Positions 11,276 to 22,161 of a stretch of DNA of 64,000 nucleotides are shown in pieces. The stretch is from Larix kaempferi (Eukaryota > Streptophyta > Pinopsida > Pinales > Pinaceae). A model generated the notes under the pieces. The model was not told where the DNA came from, ran no database searches, and was given only the letters and a program-made list of their open reading frames with translations. Where the stretch lies: assembly GCA_027924585.1 (NCBI GenBank), contig BSBM01000076.1, forward strand, positions 8,713,001 through 8,777,000, read 5' to 3'. The stretch's first letter is position 1. Every line of letters begins with the position of its first letter. The translations under genes and the position numbers were made by a program.

Positions 11276-11760
11276 CTAAAACATATATGGAAATTCACGA
11301 CACATAGTGTCTGCATCCTCCCAAGTGGCCGAATCTACACTGTATTTGTCCCATTGGACCTTAACTTGATTCATGACGTGCTTATGCAGTCGTTGATTCC
11401 TATGGTCTAGTTTGAAGTATGGTTCTACCTGAATGACTCCTTCCCCGGAAAGCTGCAATCCCTCTAAGTTCAAAACATGAGATGGGTCTGAAATATAATG
11501 CCTAAGTATAGAAATATGAAATACATTGTGCATTCTTCCTAGATGGGGTAGAAACTCAAGCCAGTAAGCAATAGGCCTAATTCTCTCTAGAATCCTAAAT
11601 GGTCCGACAAATATCAAAGCTAACTTAGCCTCCTTTCCAAATTTAAAGGGTATTTTCATGGGACTTACTTGAATGAACACCATATTATCCACTTCATAAC
11701 TCAGAACTATATAGTTGTTTGGCATCGTCATAACTCTTTTTCCGGTCACGGGCCTCCTTA
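11276..11760 (-). pseudogene. E2 integrase C-terminus with chromodomain-like end
   Basis: A 157-codon - strand frame. It has the integrase C-terminal 'GPFRIL' type motif near residues 49-54 and 'LGRMHNVFHISILRHYI', usual just before chromodomains. It ends 'VKVQWDKYSVDSATWED' and 'FPYMF', which fits the chromodomain end of plant chromoviruses. It is the best preserved part of E2 and ends at 11276. Confidence 0.88.
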
Positions 11761-11769
11761 AGCCTTTGT

Positions 11770-11883
11770 TTGATCATGGCCATTTTCTCCTCCATCTCTT
11801 GAGTTAGATCATGGCCATTTATCCTCCATCTCTTGATTTAGATCATTGCCATTTTCTCCTCCATCTCTTGAGTTAGGTCATGG
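11770..11883 (-). repeat. Tandem duplication inside E2 integrase, about three units
   Basis: GATCATGGCCATTT with TCCTCCATCTCTTGA recurs three times between 11770 and 11883 at spacings near 47 and 50 bases. On the - strand each unit encodes the helix 'LTQEMEEKMAMI', normally present once in this place. Confidence 0.85.
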
Positions 11884-11984
11884 CCGAGCTATGGTAGCTA
11901 TTTTTGTACGCAAAATCTACCAAGGGAGGGTATCTCTCCCATTGTTTCTATTGGTCCATGACATACATCCTCAACATATCCTTC

Positions 11985-12420
11985 ATCACCTAGTTGACTC
12001 TCTCCACCTGGCCATATGTCTCAGGATGATTTACTGTATTGAAATTTAATTGTGTACCCATGGATCCTTGGAGGCTCTGCCAAAACCTGGATTTGAATCG
12101 GGAATCCCTATCTAAAATAATTTTCGAGCGATCTCGTGCAATTGAATTATATCTTTGAGGAATACCTGAGCAACGAAAAGTGTGTTAAAGTTAATTTTTA
12201 CTAGAATTAAATGAGCATGCTTGGTGAGCTTGTCCACCATGACCATGATGCAATCATGACCATGATGCAATCATGACCATGATGCAATCATGACCATGAT
12301 GCAATCATGTCTCTGGGGATTGGTGGGTAGTCCCCCGACGAAATCTATAGAAATGAATTCCCATTTGTACTCAGGTATTTCATGTGGTTGAAGGATCCTG
12401 CTGGGTGATGGTGCTTGGCC
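11985..12420 (-). pseudogene. E2 integrase catalytic core
   Basis: The - strand, read across shifts, shows 'WEFISIDFVGGLPTNP' near 12365-12315 (first Asp), '[17 protein letters not shown]' near 12125-12075 (second Asp) and '[12 protein letters not shown]' near 12035-12000 (Glu). These are the DDE residues of a Ty3 integrase. A 17-bp array sits between the first and second Asp. No long open frame remains. The region 12421-12923 should hold the integrase zinc module and the link to RNase H but is too decayed for me to place exactly. Confidence 0.8.
12241..12308 (-). repeat. 17-bp x 4 tandem repeat in the E2 integrase core
   Basis: GACCATGATGCAATCAT occurs four times in a row without change. 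Three extra copies add 51 bases, a multiple of three, so the local reading frame would be kept on both sides despite the 17-base period. Confidence 0.93.
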
Positions 12421-12923
12421 TTAACCCAATGAGACTCTAAACAATGAGCTACATAATGCACTATGCCCATTTTCATTCCATTCCAAAAGAATGCATTTTC
12501 AAAGTTTCATGCATCTTTCATACCCTTAGGTGGGATGAGTATGGTGATTGATGGGCTTCATCCATCACCAACCTTCCGGGCTTCGTCCATCACCAACCTT
12601 TTGGGCTTCTCATTGGTTGGTACATACATCCTTACCCTAAATCATAGTATCCTATATTCGTCCAAGGATTAACCATCAAACCTGGTTGGTGTGGATTTCT
12701 CCTTTGCTAATGCAGAATGAATCTAAAAGTACCACTAGTCCCTGATTAGATGGTTCTTAATTCTATCTCAGAGATCGTTTATGATGGATATTACTGATCC
12801 AATCTGTGGCCTCCTACTTAGAGCATATTCTACCTTGTTCTCCTTTCCCATAATGAAGGAAATCCTGAATTCATACTCGTTAAATAGCTCGCTCCAATGT
12901 CACTGACGGGCATTAAGATCCTT

Positions 12924-13200
12924 CTAAGTGAATATGCACTCCAAGCTCCTATGATCTAATTTCAATTCAAAGTGGAATCCTACTAGGTAATGCCTCCATA
13001 ACTTAAGTTCCATGACTACTGTCTCCAATTCTAGATCATGAGTTGCATAGTTAACCTCGTGGTGTTTATGCTTGCAGGAGGCATAAGCAATAACTCCATC
13101 TTCATGCATCAAGACCGCACCGAGAACTTCTCCTGAACCATAAGTGCAAACCAAAAAATCCTTGTCCATGATGGGAACCTTAAGAATCGGATCAGTCATG
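12924..13200 (-). pseudogene. E2 RNase H, first catalytic Asp lost
   Basis: A 91-codon - strand frame: 'KDFLVCTYGSGEVLGAVL', then 'VIAYASCKHKHHEVNYATHDLELETVV' in two recognisable blocks, then 'LWRHYLVG' and 'LKLDHRSLECIF'. In Ty3 RNase H the first block reads VCTDAS; here Asp is Tyr, so the copy is dead. It follows RT at 13196 with a short overlap in another frame. Confidence 0.88.
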
Positions 13201-13935
13201 AAACGCCTCTTAAGTGCATCAAAGGCCCTTTGGAAATCCTTAGTCCAGTCAAACCAGACCCCCTTTTTTTGTCACAGGACGTGATAAGTGGAGCGATTCG
13301 AGAGAATGCTTCCATGAACCTCCTATAGTATCTTGATAATCTCATCAAGATGTGAACTCCCTTGGCATCCCTTGGGGACGACCAACTCAATATGGCCTTG
13401 ATTTTCCTTATGTCCACCAAGATCTCCTCTCCATTGAAGGTGTTCCCTGGATATTGAATCTCCTTCTGGAAGAAGGTACATTTGGACAACTTCCCATATA
13501 ACCTATTTCTCTGAGGAACTGAAGCACTAATCTCCAATGCTCTTGATGCTCTCTCTCATTCCAGGAATAAATTAAGATGTCATCTAGGAACACCTATACA
13601 AATCGATCCAAGTACTTTTGGAAGACACTATTCATTAAGTTCATGAAGTTTTTTGGGACATTGGTTAACCGAAATGACACCACCACAAATTCATAGTGTC
13701 CATACCTGGTCTGAAAAGAAATCTTAGGGATATCCTCTTCCTTAATCCTTAATTAATGGTAACCTTGCCGTAGGCCGATATTAGAAAATATTGACTCCCC
13801 TCTCAGCTGGTCAAATAAATCACCGATGTGAGGCATGAGATATCGATTCTTGATAGTGGCCTTGTTTAGGTCACGATAGTTAATGCATGGATGAAGGGTG
13901 CCATCTTTCTTTTTAACAAATATCACTGGTGCTCT
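13196..13935 (-). pseudogene. E2 reverse transcriptase
   Basis: Read on the - strand: '[17 protein letters not shown]' near 13920-13870, '[12 protein letters not shown]' near 13785-13750 (Asp of the KIDLRSGYHQI motif changed to Gly), '[12 protein letters not shown]', then the catalytic '[10 protein letters not shown]' near 13593-13565. The thumb and connection follow in 13537-13196 ('[11 protein letters not shown]', 'SRYYRRFMEAFSRIA'). Several frameshifts and stops break it. Confidence 0.9.
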
Positions 13936-14156
13936 CCGAGGTGATACACTAGGTTAGATCAATGATTTCCTTGAGTGGAATACTTAACTCATTGAGCTCT
14001 GGTATCGTCATTCAATAAGGGATCTTGGATATTGGTTCTATACCCGATTTTAGGGAAATGGTGAAGTCAAACTCATGTACTGAAGGTAATACTGGTAAAT
14101 CAGGGGGAAATGCATCTACAAACTCATAGAGGATTGGGTGTGACACCTCAAAGGTG

Positions 14157-14710
14157 TTATTGCCCTCTCTCACTGCTTCTACGAAAATTGTACCCTTTCC
14201 TCATATATTTCTTTAGCTTACCGGCAAAGATAAATCGTAGAGAAATGTCTCGCTTAAGCCCCTCAATCACCACTAGCTCTCCTAAATCATTATTACAAAA
14301 GAATTTCTTCTGATAACAATCTACCAAAGCTCGATATGATTCCAACCAATCAATTCCCACTATCACATTGCATGCACCTAAAGCAGTGCTATACACTTTT
14401 ATTTTAGTACAAACACTTCTTATTTTAACTATGCATTTTTTCTCCAGGAGACCTACTGATTGTTTTCCGAACTGAGGCCATATCTACTTGGTCAAAGTCA
14501 CTTTGAGATTGGGATTCCAACCCACATCTCTCTAATGTGGAAGGGGAAATAATGATATCACTATCCCCATGGTCTATCAAAATTTTTAAAGGAATGCCCT
14601 TTATCATACCTGCTGACTCCATGACTGTAGCTTGATGTTCTGCTTGGTGATCGTTAGTTGCTCCATGAATCTGATGATGACTGACCCATTTCCCTCTCTG
14701 TTCTACCAAT
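14157..14710 (-). pseudogene. E2 aspartic protease region
   Basis: Two - strand frames, 14709-14425 and 14396-14157. The first has 'IPLKILIDHGDSDIIISPS' near residues 39-57; the family motif here is ID-S/T-G-A-T-H-SFIS, so the active-site triplet is changed to D-H-G. The second has 'VIVGIDWLESYRALVDC', the conserved second half of plant Ty3 proteases. A frameshift near 14410 separates them. The stretch 13936-14156 links to RT and has no separate domain. Confidence 0.85.
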
Positions 14711-14819
14711 CAATCTCGTCGATAGTGGGGACCATGACATGTAAAAAATTTAATCCTAGGTGGGGTTGTGGCGATTGTATGTCCTCAACCACCACGACTG
14801 CGACTCAGATGTTGATGTG

Positions 14820-15815
14820 GTCCTGATCTTGACCCTACTACATGTGGTGTAACTAATGGAACAAAAGGTGATGAGGCGAACATACAGGCCATCCTAGATT
14901 CCCCAGAATGAGCCCCCATATAGTTGACTCTCCTACCCTTGATATGAAGGGTTCTTGCTTACCAATAATTCCCCTTGGGTACTTGACCCCGGGTTTGTAC
15001 CCGTACCTACCTTTGTGTCAATCTCCCATATCGATCTTTTTCTTCATATGTTTGGATATATTTGATGTTTCCGCCATGGTTGTGGGTTTCCACATAGCCA
15101 CCTATGTACGAATTTCTTCGTCCATCGCATGCAAAAATATTTCATCGTGCATGGCGTCATCGACCATATACTCGACATGATGCACCAAATAGTAGATTTT
15201 TGCTTCATACTCTTCTACCGACCTTCCCCTCTATTGCATTGCATGGAAGGTAACCTTTTGTTGATACATGTACTCATCGGACATGTATCTTGTTCTGAAG
15301 GTTTATTCAAATAGCTCCCATGATACCTATAAGGGGCTGATGTGCAACTTCTATTCTACGTTGAACCACCACATCAAAGCCTTGTTCGTAAGAAGGCTCA
15401 TTGCTATCTGGGCCTTCTCATTTGTGGTGTAATCCTTGAAGCTAAGAGCCCGCTCTACTTCCACCAACTAGGATTCCATCACCTGCCCCTCTTGCCTCCC
15501 TGATAATTTTGGTAAGATAGATTTGTGTTTCTCCTTCATTACATCCAAGGGTTCCCTCACCCATTTCAAGGAAGATGGTTTCTTTTGATCATGTTTATGT
15601 TTATGCTCAAGCTCTCGGTCCTGGCTTGGATCATGATTCTGACCTACATTTTGGTTATGGCTCTTCCCGACCATCCAATCCCTAAACATGTCAGACATCT
15701 CCGCTAGGGAGCATAAGATGGATTTCTCCATCGGTATATCGACCTCGGTATTAGATTTAGGTTGTCTACCAGCCTCGACATTGGCTTGAGATTGTCTATG
15801 GCGATTTAGAGCCAT
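14820..15815 (-). pseudogene. gag: E2 gag, broken
   Basis: The start is the clean - strand frame 15815-15468 (115 codons), polar and rich in His, Lys and Asp. The capsid core follows in decayed form between 15465 and 15000, with 'RTRYMSDEYMYQQK' and 'EEYEAKIYYLVHHVEYM' readable; these match the 'F..RY....' and 'V.eYe..F..L' blocks of plant Ty3 gag. The zinc knuckle expected near 14730-14820 is not recognisable. Confidence 0.8.
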
Positions 15816-15862
15816 TACCCTCTGTAATTTTCACAAGGATTGGTTGTTAGGTTCTCCCAACA

Positions 15863-15975
15863 TTAAACATGTGTCCGACATTTTAATTTATAGTTAACAA
15901 CTCCCTATGGAATTAATTTAAACACATGTCCTATAATTTAGTTTATAGTTAATAGCTCCCTATGGAATTAACATT
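15863..15975. repeat. About 57-bp tandem duplication in the E2 leader
   Basis: ACATGTGTCC through CTCCCTATGGAATTAA is repeated directly as ACACATGTCC through CTCCCTATGGAATTAA with a few changes. It lies just upstream of the gag start in E2 orientation. Confidence 0.85.
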
Positions 15976-18417
15976 GTGGCCATAAATCTCTCCAAAATGT
16001 GGACACATGAAATGAGTTTTTGCAGGTGCAACTTAAGACAGGGGTATGGATGAGATGGATAATTTAGAAGAAGTACCAGATAAATGTCATTCATATTTTG
16101 GATAATACTACTAGGGAGAATGGCAGAGAAAATTTAGAGGTACCTGCAATCCTAATGGATATATCGGAGGTTTAGGGACAACCATAGAGCTGAGCATAAT
16201 GTGGGTATTGTAGAGGCAATGGATGGAAAATCAAGCAAGTTTGAATGTAGCAAATGTTGTAGACAACACAAAGTTGTGCAAGCATTAAGAATATAGAAAT
16301 TGCTAAAAAGATTGGCAAACAACATGGATGTAGTTACCATTGAAATAGTAATAGAAGGCTATGCCTAGGAGGATGTTGATGAGGATTTCAAAATGAACCA
16401 TCTTCTGTATAGATGCTTCTAAACATTCTTTAATGAATGGGGATTGATTGGTCACGATTTTATGAGTTAACCTTATGAGTAATGGGTTATACAAAAATGT
16501 TTGATGAACTAGGATAGTTCAAAATAGAACATCAGATGGCTTATGGAATACTGCATTCAATGTAGTAATGGTGAATATGAATAGTTTCAGGTTCGTTAAT
16601 TCTTATAACATTTTTTTTTTCTGAAAAAGTATGGCATCTTCATAACTTATGAGGCAAACTTCTGCAGCACCTTAACTTGGATCGAAAGATGTGGTTGGTT
16701 TACTATTTGGAAGTTAGAGCAAATAGAATTTGGCTAGTCTATTATGTGCTTAAATTTACTAATTTATATGATGAATAGAAAAGTTAGACTGCATGTGAAA
16801 TACATATGATGAAAGCATGTGAAGTTGGAATGAACACATTCTATTAATAATATGTTGTCATAGTACATGGGATTTTTGTATAAACTAACAATGATCTGGA
16901 TGAGGATGAGCCTGTGATGTCATGATGATCATAAAGGCCATACATTTTACAATTATAACTTTTCAGGATGAACCTCTAAATAATAGAAATAGTTACAAGT
17001 TCTTAAGTGATTATTAATCATGTAGGATGCAACCATTAGGTTAGTGGAGAAATCTATTGTATAATGTATTTATATAACTAGTCAAAATGCAACTATTTCA
17101 TTCATATTGTAAGTTATAGATGATACCATTTTATTCATATTGTAAGTTATAGAATCCCTATCATGTTGGATAGAACAAGAACCGGTCTTGCTGATTTTAA
17201 TCCTCATAGTTAGCAACAATACCACCGCAATCTATCATGGCTCTCTTTCAAGTCTTATTATAAAATCTTTTTAAAGAACTCTAAATAGGGCAGGCTAAAC
17301 AATGTTTTTCCTGCTCTGTGTTATTAGGAACCTTGAATGACCTTTTTTTTTGCAAATCTATGGAACAGAGTTTTCTTATGCAAAGGAGGTAACGTCGGAT
17401 TTCAATTATGATTTGAAATAAGAAGATCCAAGTCCTGAACCCAGATTTAAATTCAGGAAACTCAATAGCGGCATCAATAGTATTACTTTTCATATGAAAG
17501 GCTGAATCAATGTGCCTTGCTTGGGTATTAAATGGGTTGAGTCTCCTCTGAGAATGATTGGGGCCTAGGTGTTGGACAATTGAGAATGCGAACTTTCATG
17601 GTGCACCATATCTCACTGAGGGACACTCAACAGTTTCCAAGCATATAATACGGAATGACGATTTTGCAAATTGAAAGAAATCATTGATGCATATAGGTTC
17701 CATTTAGGAGCTTGGAGAAGATGTAATTTTTGGTGTGTAATTTTAATACGGAATAGTTTAATAAATCATACTTAGGTAGAGAGTAGACACTTTGTGGCTT
17801 CTCTTTTTTTTTTTTTGAACTCTATCCCATTGCCATAGATACAAACTTTAGGTTGTCCCTTCTCTGTTTTCCGAGCTCAGAGTTTAATAACATTTTTGGA
17901 GAGGATCTTATCCCTAACATAACTTACTTTTAGAAAAGAAATTACAAAATATATAGATAGTATACTATAATTTAATATATGGATCTCATATATATATATA
18001 TATATATTGATCTTATATTCTCTTCAGTAGTATTATGCCATATCCAAAGATTTTTGTTTTCTAATTTCGACGAGAATAATATTTTGGAGTCCTACCAAAG
18101 TTGGATATTCTATGTGTAAAAGTGTGGGTTCAAAAATAGGGTGACAAAGTACAATTCATGATGGTGAAGGTTCAAACGAAGGATTACTTACAAATGAATT
18201 TTGGAGGTGTGAGGATACGAGGGCTATGAGGCAATTAACACATTGTTTTATGAGATAGAATTGTATGCCCTATACTATACCTTCATATATCTTCGACTAC
18301 ACAGATTGCACATGAAAGAACATATGTAACATAGAGACACTTGCAAAACGCTACGAATGCTCATTACTTAGTACATAAATTCGGGCAGCGGACCATGGTA
18401 CAAGAAACACCGAACCT
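15976..18417. other. Unexplained AT-rich stretch inside the E2 leader
   Basis: Ty3 leaders are usually a few hundred bases, yet 2.4 kb separates gag from the primer site. The stretch includes (TA)n at 17989-18008 and two + strand coding-like pieces: about 16315-16445 ('MDVVTIEIVIEGYA', stop, 'EDVDEDFKMNHLLYRCF') and about 16668-16785 ('LDRKMWLVYYLEV' and 'NRIWLVYYVLKF'). I do not recognise the protein. A nested, decayed insertion with a captured coding piece is possible; I see no terminal repeats or target duplication that would prove it. Confidence 0.4.
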
Positions 18418-18432
18418 CACTCTGATACTAGA
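18418..18432 (-). other. E2 primer-binding site, mutated
   Basis: On the - strand TAGTATCAGAGTGAGG follows two bases after a TTACA end, comparable with the standard TGGTATCAGAGC. This places the 5' LTR end at 18433. Confidence 0.65.
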
Positions 18433-19383
18433 TGTAAGGATCCATCCTGCTAGTAAGGTTGTTAATAAGGGTAATCACACAAGATTATTAATCCAAAGTT
18501 CACTTTGAGAGATAATTTACAACCAAATAACAACTAACATGTTTAAACATCAATAGAAAGGATTTATGTATAATAGGATACATGGATGAATTCTTATATT
18601 GTATCTAAGTCAATGATCTTTATGAACCAGCCTGCTAATCAGGGGGAGACAACAAGATTATCAACCAGAATCAAAGTTAATTTCTATTTCTTTTTTTTGT
18701 ATTTACTGGACAATAATTAAGAAACTATATAATTATTCTTAGAACAATTGTATTTAACACAAAAAAGGTCTACTTACCTGGTTGCAGATGCTCCCTGGCT
18801 GCATTGCCCTTCTTGACCTCCAACAACCCTCTAGTAGCCAACTCTCTCCCTACCAACAACAGGTTTGGGGGGAACAACTCTCCACCCAACCAATCCTCAA
18901 TTGTTAATTGAGGCCCCCGAGCCCTCAACATAAATGCTATGACAACTTCTTTACCTCACCTCTCAACTCTCAATCCTTCTCCCACCAATACTCACCCCAT
19001 AAACTCAGTCAAGAAGAAAACACAAGAAGACAATCACACCCTGGTGTTCTTTAACACTCACTAACATCAATATACATCACCCAACACTTAGACCAGACCG
19101 GAATAGAATGAATCTCCCTAAACTCCCAATTCCTTCTTTTATGCAAGTAATTCAGTTAATTAATTAAATTAGAGTTATTTTGCATGAGTTCGAAGTGGTT
19201 TCCGTGCACATTACTTTTCTTAATCATTTTTTATTAACTTAAGCATAACTTACTTGATAATGTAAATGCTTAACTCCTTTTTATTATTAAATTAAATAAT
19301 ATATAATTTATTAATATGTTCCTATTAGCTAACTAGGATTCTAATAGCTTAACTAATTCTAATTAATATTTTGGGGTGTTACA
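18433..19383 (-). repeat. E2 5' LTR, about 951 bp
   Basis: On the - strand it starts TGTAACACCCC at 19383 and ends CTTACA at 18433, giving matching TGTAA/TTACA ends with a primer site right after. Only 18749-19383 has a partner in the left LTR. Within 18433-18748 a short phrase (CCTGCTA then AAGATTAT) appears twice, near 18440 and 18633. The alternative boundary at 18749 is discussed in the findings. Confidence 0.75.
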
Positions 19384-19982
19384 CAAACCTCATAGCAATA
19401 ATAGTGAGGCACCAATATATTTTCTTAGAAAAATTATAGGTTGAATTTGTTTTAAGTCTCCATGTTAACTACTTTGACAATGGTCAGTTCTAGGGGTTAG
19501 GTCATTGGTTCGTGCAAGATCAATAGAATTATATGCATGTGGCACATTGAGAAGGTCATGCCCTCCTAGGTGGATCCCTAACCCCCTTTCCCAATATCCT
19601 GGGATTTCATACAATATTCGTGAGATCCAAACAACTATTGCCACCTTTACTGATAGTTTATTTCAACATAGCACATTTGTCGTTGTGTCTTGCTAGAACG
19701 GATGTTGAGACAATGTGAAACCAGATGATGGAGGGCCCAGAGGTTAGGCCTTTAGGCCATGCAACAGATTCCAATCCACATCCAATCAAGAAAGGCCACC
19801 TTGACATACAAGGAATTCTGAAAGTAGTTTCATGTGATCATGATCCATGTTCGAGTTGTGAGCGAACTTGTTATGGGCCGGTAGATGCTCATATATGGAG
19901 GAATTTATTGGATAATGTTAGTATGTAATCATATTTATGGATGTTAATTGGGTGTAGCTTGGGCGGTTGGGAGGAATGATTA
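19384..19982. other. Unannotated spacer between E2 and E3
   Basis: Two short + strand frames (19505-19696, 19725-19928) are Cys- and His-containing but match no family I know and have no gene context. I see no repeat or structural RNA here. Confidence 0.4.
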
Positions 19983-19987
19983 TTACC
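19983..19987. repeat. E3 left target-site duplication
   Basis: TTACC directly before the left LTR equals TTACC at 27182-27186 directly after the right LTR, showing a single insertion event. Confidence 0.92.
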
Positions 19988-20578
19988 TGTTAAATTTTCA
20001 GAATTTACTTCAATCTGATATAGGATCTTAACTGAGAGAACAACATGTATAGCATATTAATCATGGACACAATAATGCAAGCACACAAGAGACACAGAGT
20101 TTACTTGGGGAAAACCATAAAGGTGAAAAACCCCAATAACTTCCTCAGAGATAGATAGAGCAATGATACAACCAGAATACAAGAGACAGTCTTCTCCTAG
20201 CAGCAGAGCCTCCTCCTCCACAAGTGCGCCACTCTCCACAGTGTGAGTGAGAGAATAGAATGTGTAAAATGAGAGAGACACACTCTCTATTTATACACTA
20301 ACTTGACTTGACCTTTACTCAACTAGGTCGGCCTCAACTTAACCACTTAACATAATGCTGATTGGGCCGACCCCCACTAGGGTGGTCTAATAACCCTTTG
20401 ACCCACATGACTTATACAGGGCCGACCCCAACAAGGTGGTCTAATAACCCATCAAGTATAAGTTACGACACTTACAATATAAATGACGACACTTCCGTAT
20501 AGAGGAATAATAACATCTCTATAGGAATACAATATACATATATGTGAAATACATTCCGAAGTTACATATACATCAACA
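19988..20578 (-). repeat. E3 3' LTR, 591 bp
   Basis: It spans TGTTAAATTT at 19988 to CATCAACA at 20578. It is shorter than its partner mainly because the partner has an extra GACCCACATGGCCGACCCC-type duplication near 26930-27010. Confidence 0.93.
20287..20296 (-). promoter_or_regulatory. TATA box in the E3 3' LTR
   Basis: On the - strand TATAAATAG follows AGTGTA and is followed by AGAGTGTGTCTCTC, a typical copia LTR promoter. The same box lies at 26846-26855 in the 5' LTR and, in E6, at 57241-57250. Confidence 0.7.
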
Positions 20579-20794
20579 CTCCCTCTTAAATAGGAAGGTA
20601 TTTCTCGACACAGGTCTTCTAGCACAAGTCATCTTCTCTGGATCATCGTCACTGTTGCTGCCATCTCAATCAATCTTTGAATCTACTCGTCATAGGAAGT
20701 TCTACAGAGCCAGTCCTTTTTCATACTGGATGTAGGCCCACCACCTGCAGGTCTTCGTCATCACTGGCCATATTGTGGAATCCTCAGGACTTAT

Positions 20795-21415
20795 TACATG
20801 CGTCACAAAACCGCGAAAGAGCATCTGCCAGATATCCCAGGGCACGAATTACATGCCATAGGCAAAACATCGAAAGACTATCTGCAGATTTCCCAGGGCC
20901 ATATTATATGTGACCTCACCACAAAACCTCGCAAGAGCATCCCAGGCTGTTATGAGCACATAGCTCTACCTGTAGGATCTCCCAGGGACAAATTATATGT
21001 GGTCACCACAAAACCTCGCAAGAGCATCCCAGGATGTTACGAGCACACAGCTCTACCTATAGGATCTCCCAGGGCATGAATTACATGTGGTCATGGAAAA
21101 ACCTCGCAAGATCATCCCAGGACCGATTACGGGCACACAGCCCAACCTATCGGATCTCCCAGGGACAAATTATATGCCATAGGACAAAACCTCGAAAGAG
21201 CATCTGCTAGATATCCCAGGGCACGAATTACATGCCATAGGAAAAACCTCAAAAGACTATCTGTAGATCTCCCAGGGACAAATTATATGTCCTCCCAGAG
21301 CAAAACCTCGAAAGAGAATTTGCCAGATATCCTAGGGCATGAATTACATGCCATAGGAAAAACCTCGAAAGACTATCTGCAAATCTCCCAGGGCCAAATT
21401 ATATGCTCATCTGCA
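20795..21415 (-). repeat. E3 3' tandem array A, about 87-90 bp units and shorter variants
   Basis: The phrase AACCTCGCAAGAGCATCCC recurs near 20924, 21011 and 21100, spaced 87-90 bases. It is interleaved with shorter variants built on ATCCCAGGGCACGAATTACA. About seven related units are visible. Open frames here are a by-product of the repeats. Confidence 0.88.
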
Positions 21416-21419
21416 CAAC

Positions 21420-22090
21420 CTGATCCACGACCATAGAGTATCAACCTGATACTCACCATACATCATCCTGATGTACAGATGATCATCCTGATCATCATCA
21501 CTGCAACATCCTGCTGCATGTCATCTGGAGCAACATCCTGAAGCTCGTCATCCATGATCATCCTGATCATACAATGCATCTACCTGATGCATACCAAGTA
21601 TCTACCTGATACATATCATCATACATGATCCACCTGATCATACAGTGTATCCACCTGATACAAATACAAATACATGATAGATATCACCATACATGATCCA
21701 CCTGATCATACAATGCATCTACCTGATGCATACCAAGTATCTTCCTGATACATATCATCATCCATGATCCACCTGATCATACAGTGTATCCACCTGATAC
21801 AAATACAAATACATGATACATATCACCATATATGATCCACCTGATCATACAATGTATCCACCTGATACATATACAGATACATGGTCCAAGCATCCAACAT
21901 GATGCATATACAAAAATACATACACATGATACAACCGATCATATCCAACATCCAACATGATGCGTACATACATATGAATGATCCAACTGATCATATCTAG
22001 CACCCAACATGATGCATACATACATATGAATGATCCAACTGATCATATCCAAGCAGAAACCCGAACATCATCCTGATGCTCGTCATCCAG
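21420..22090 (-). repeat. E3 3' tandem array B: row of small inverted repeats
   Basis: A run of mini-palindromes with a near-constant core ACCT or AACT: GAGTATC-aacct-GATACTC at 21436-21454, TGCATC-tacct-GATGCA at 21575-21591, GTATC-tacct-GATAC at 21598-21612, and ATGATC-cacct-GATCAT several times. Stem sequences differ but both arms stay complementary. It lies directly after the RNase H stop in element orientation. No spacers or genes of a CRISPR system are present. Confidence 0.88.
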
Positions 22091-22161
22091 CACTTACATC
22101 CACAGCCATGTGAAGGATCCTCCTTCCAACATACTTGGAATGGATTCAGCAAATGTGTCCA

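Larger units (their letters stand above)
9048..19383 (-). mobile_element. E2: Ty3/gypsy chromovirus, reverse orientation
   Basis: LTR-like copies at 9048-9655 and 18749-19383 match in the same orientation. The - strand between them carries, in element order, gag, protease, RT, RNase H, integrase and a chromodomain-type end. A purine tract adjoins the left LTR and a primer site lies near 18430. No 5-base duplication matches across the outer ends (AAAAT against CAAAC), so at least one end is not original. About 2.4 kb between gag and the primer site is unexplained and could be a nested insertion. Confidence 0.9.

Noticed and set aside
19505-19928. Two short Cys/His-containing + strand frames between E2 and E3
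   Set aside because: Short, no motif with zinc-finger spacing, no gene context.
20677-21079. Open frames across array A of E3
   Set aside because: Repeat by-products opposite to the element's coding strand, with no family match.
21420-22090. CRISPR-like look of the regular short repeats
   Set aside because: No constant repeat with unique spacers, no cas genes, and the genome is a plant's.
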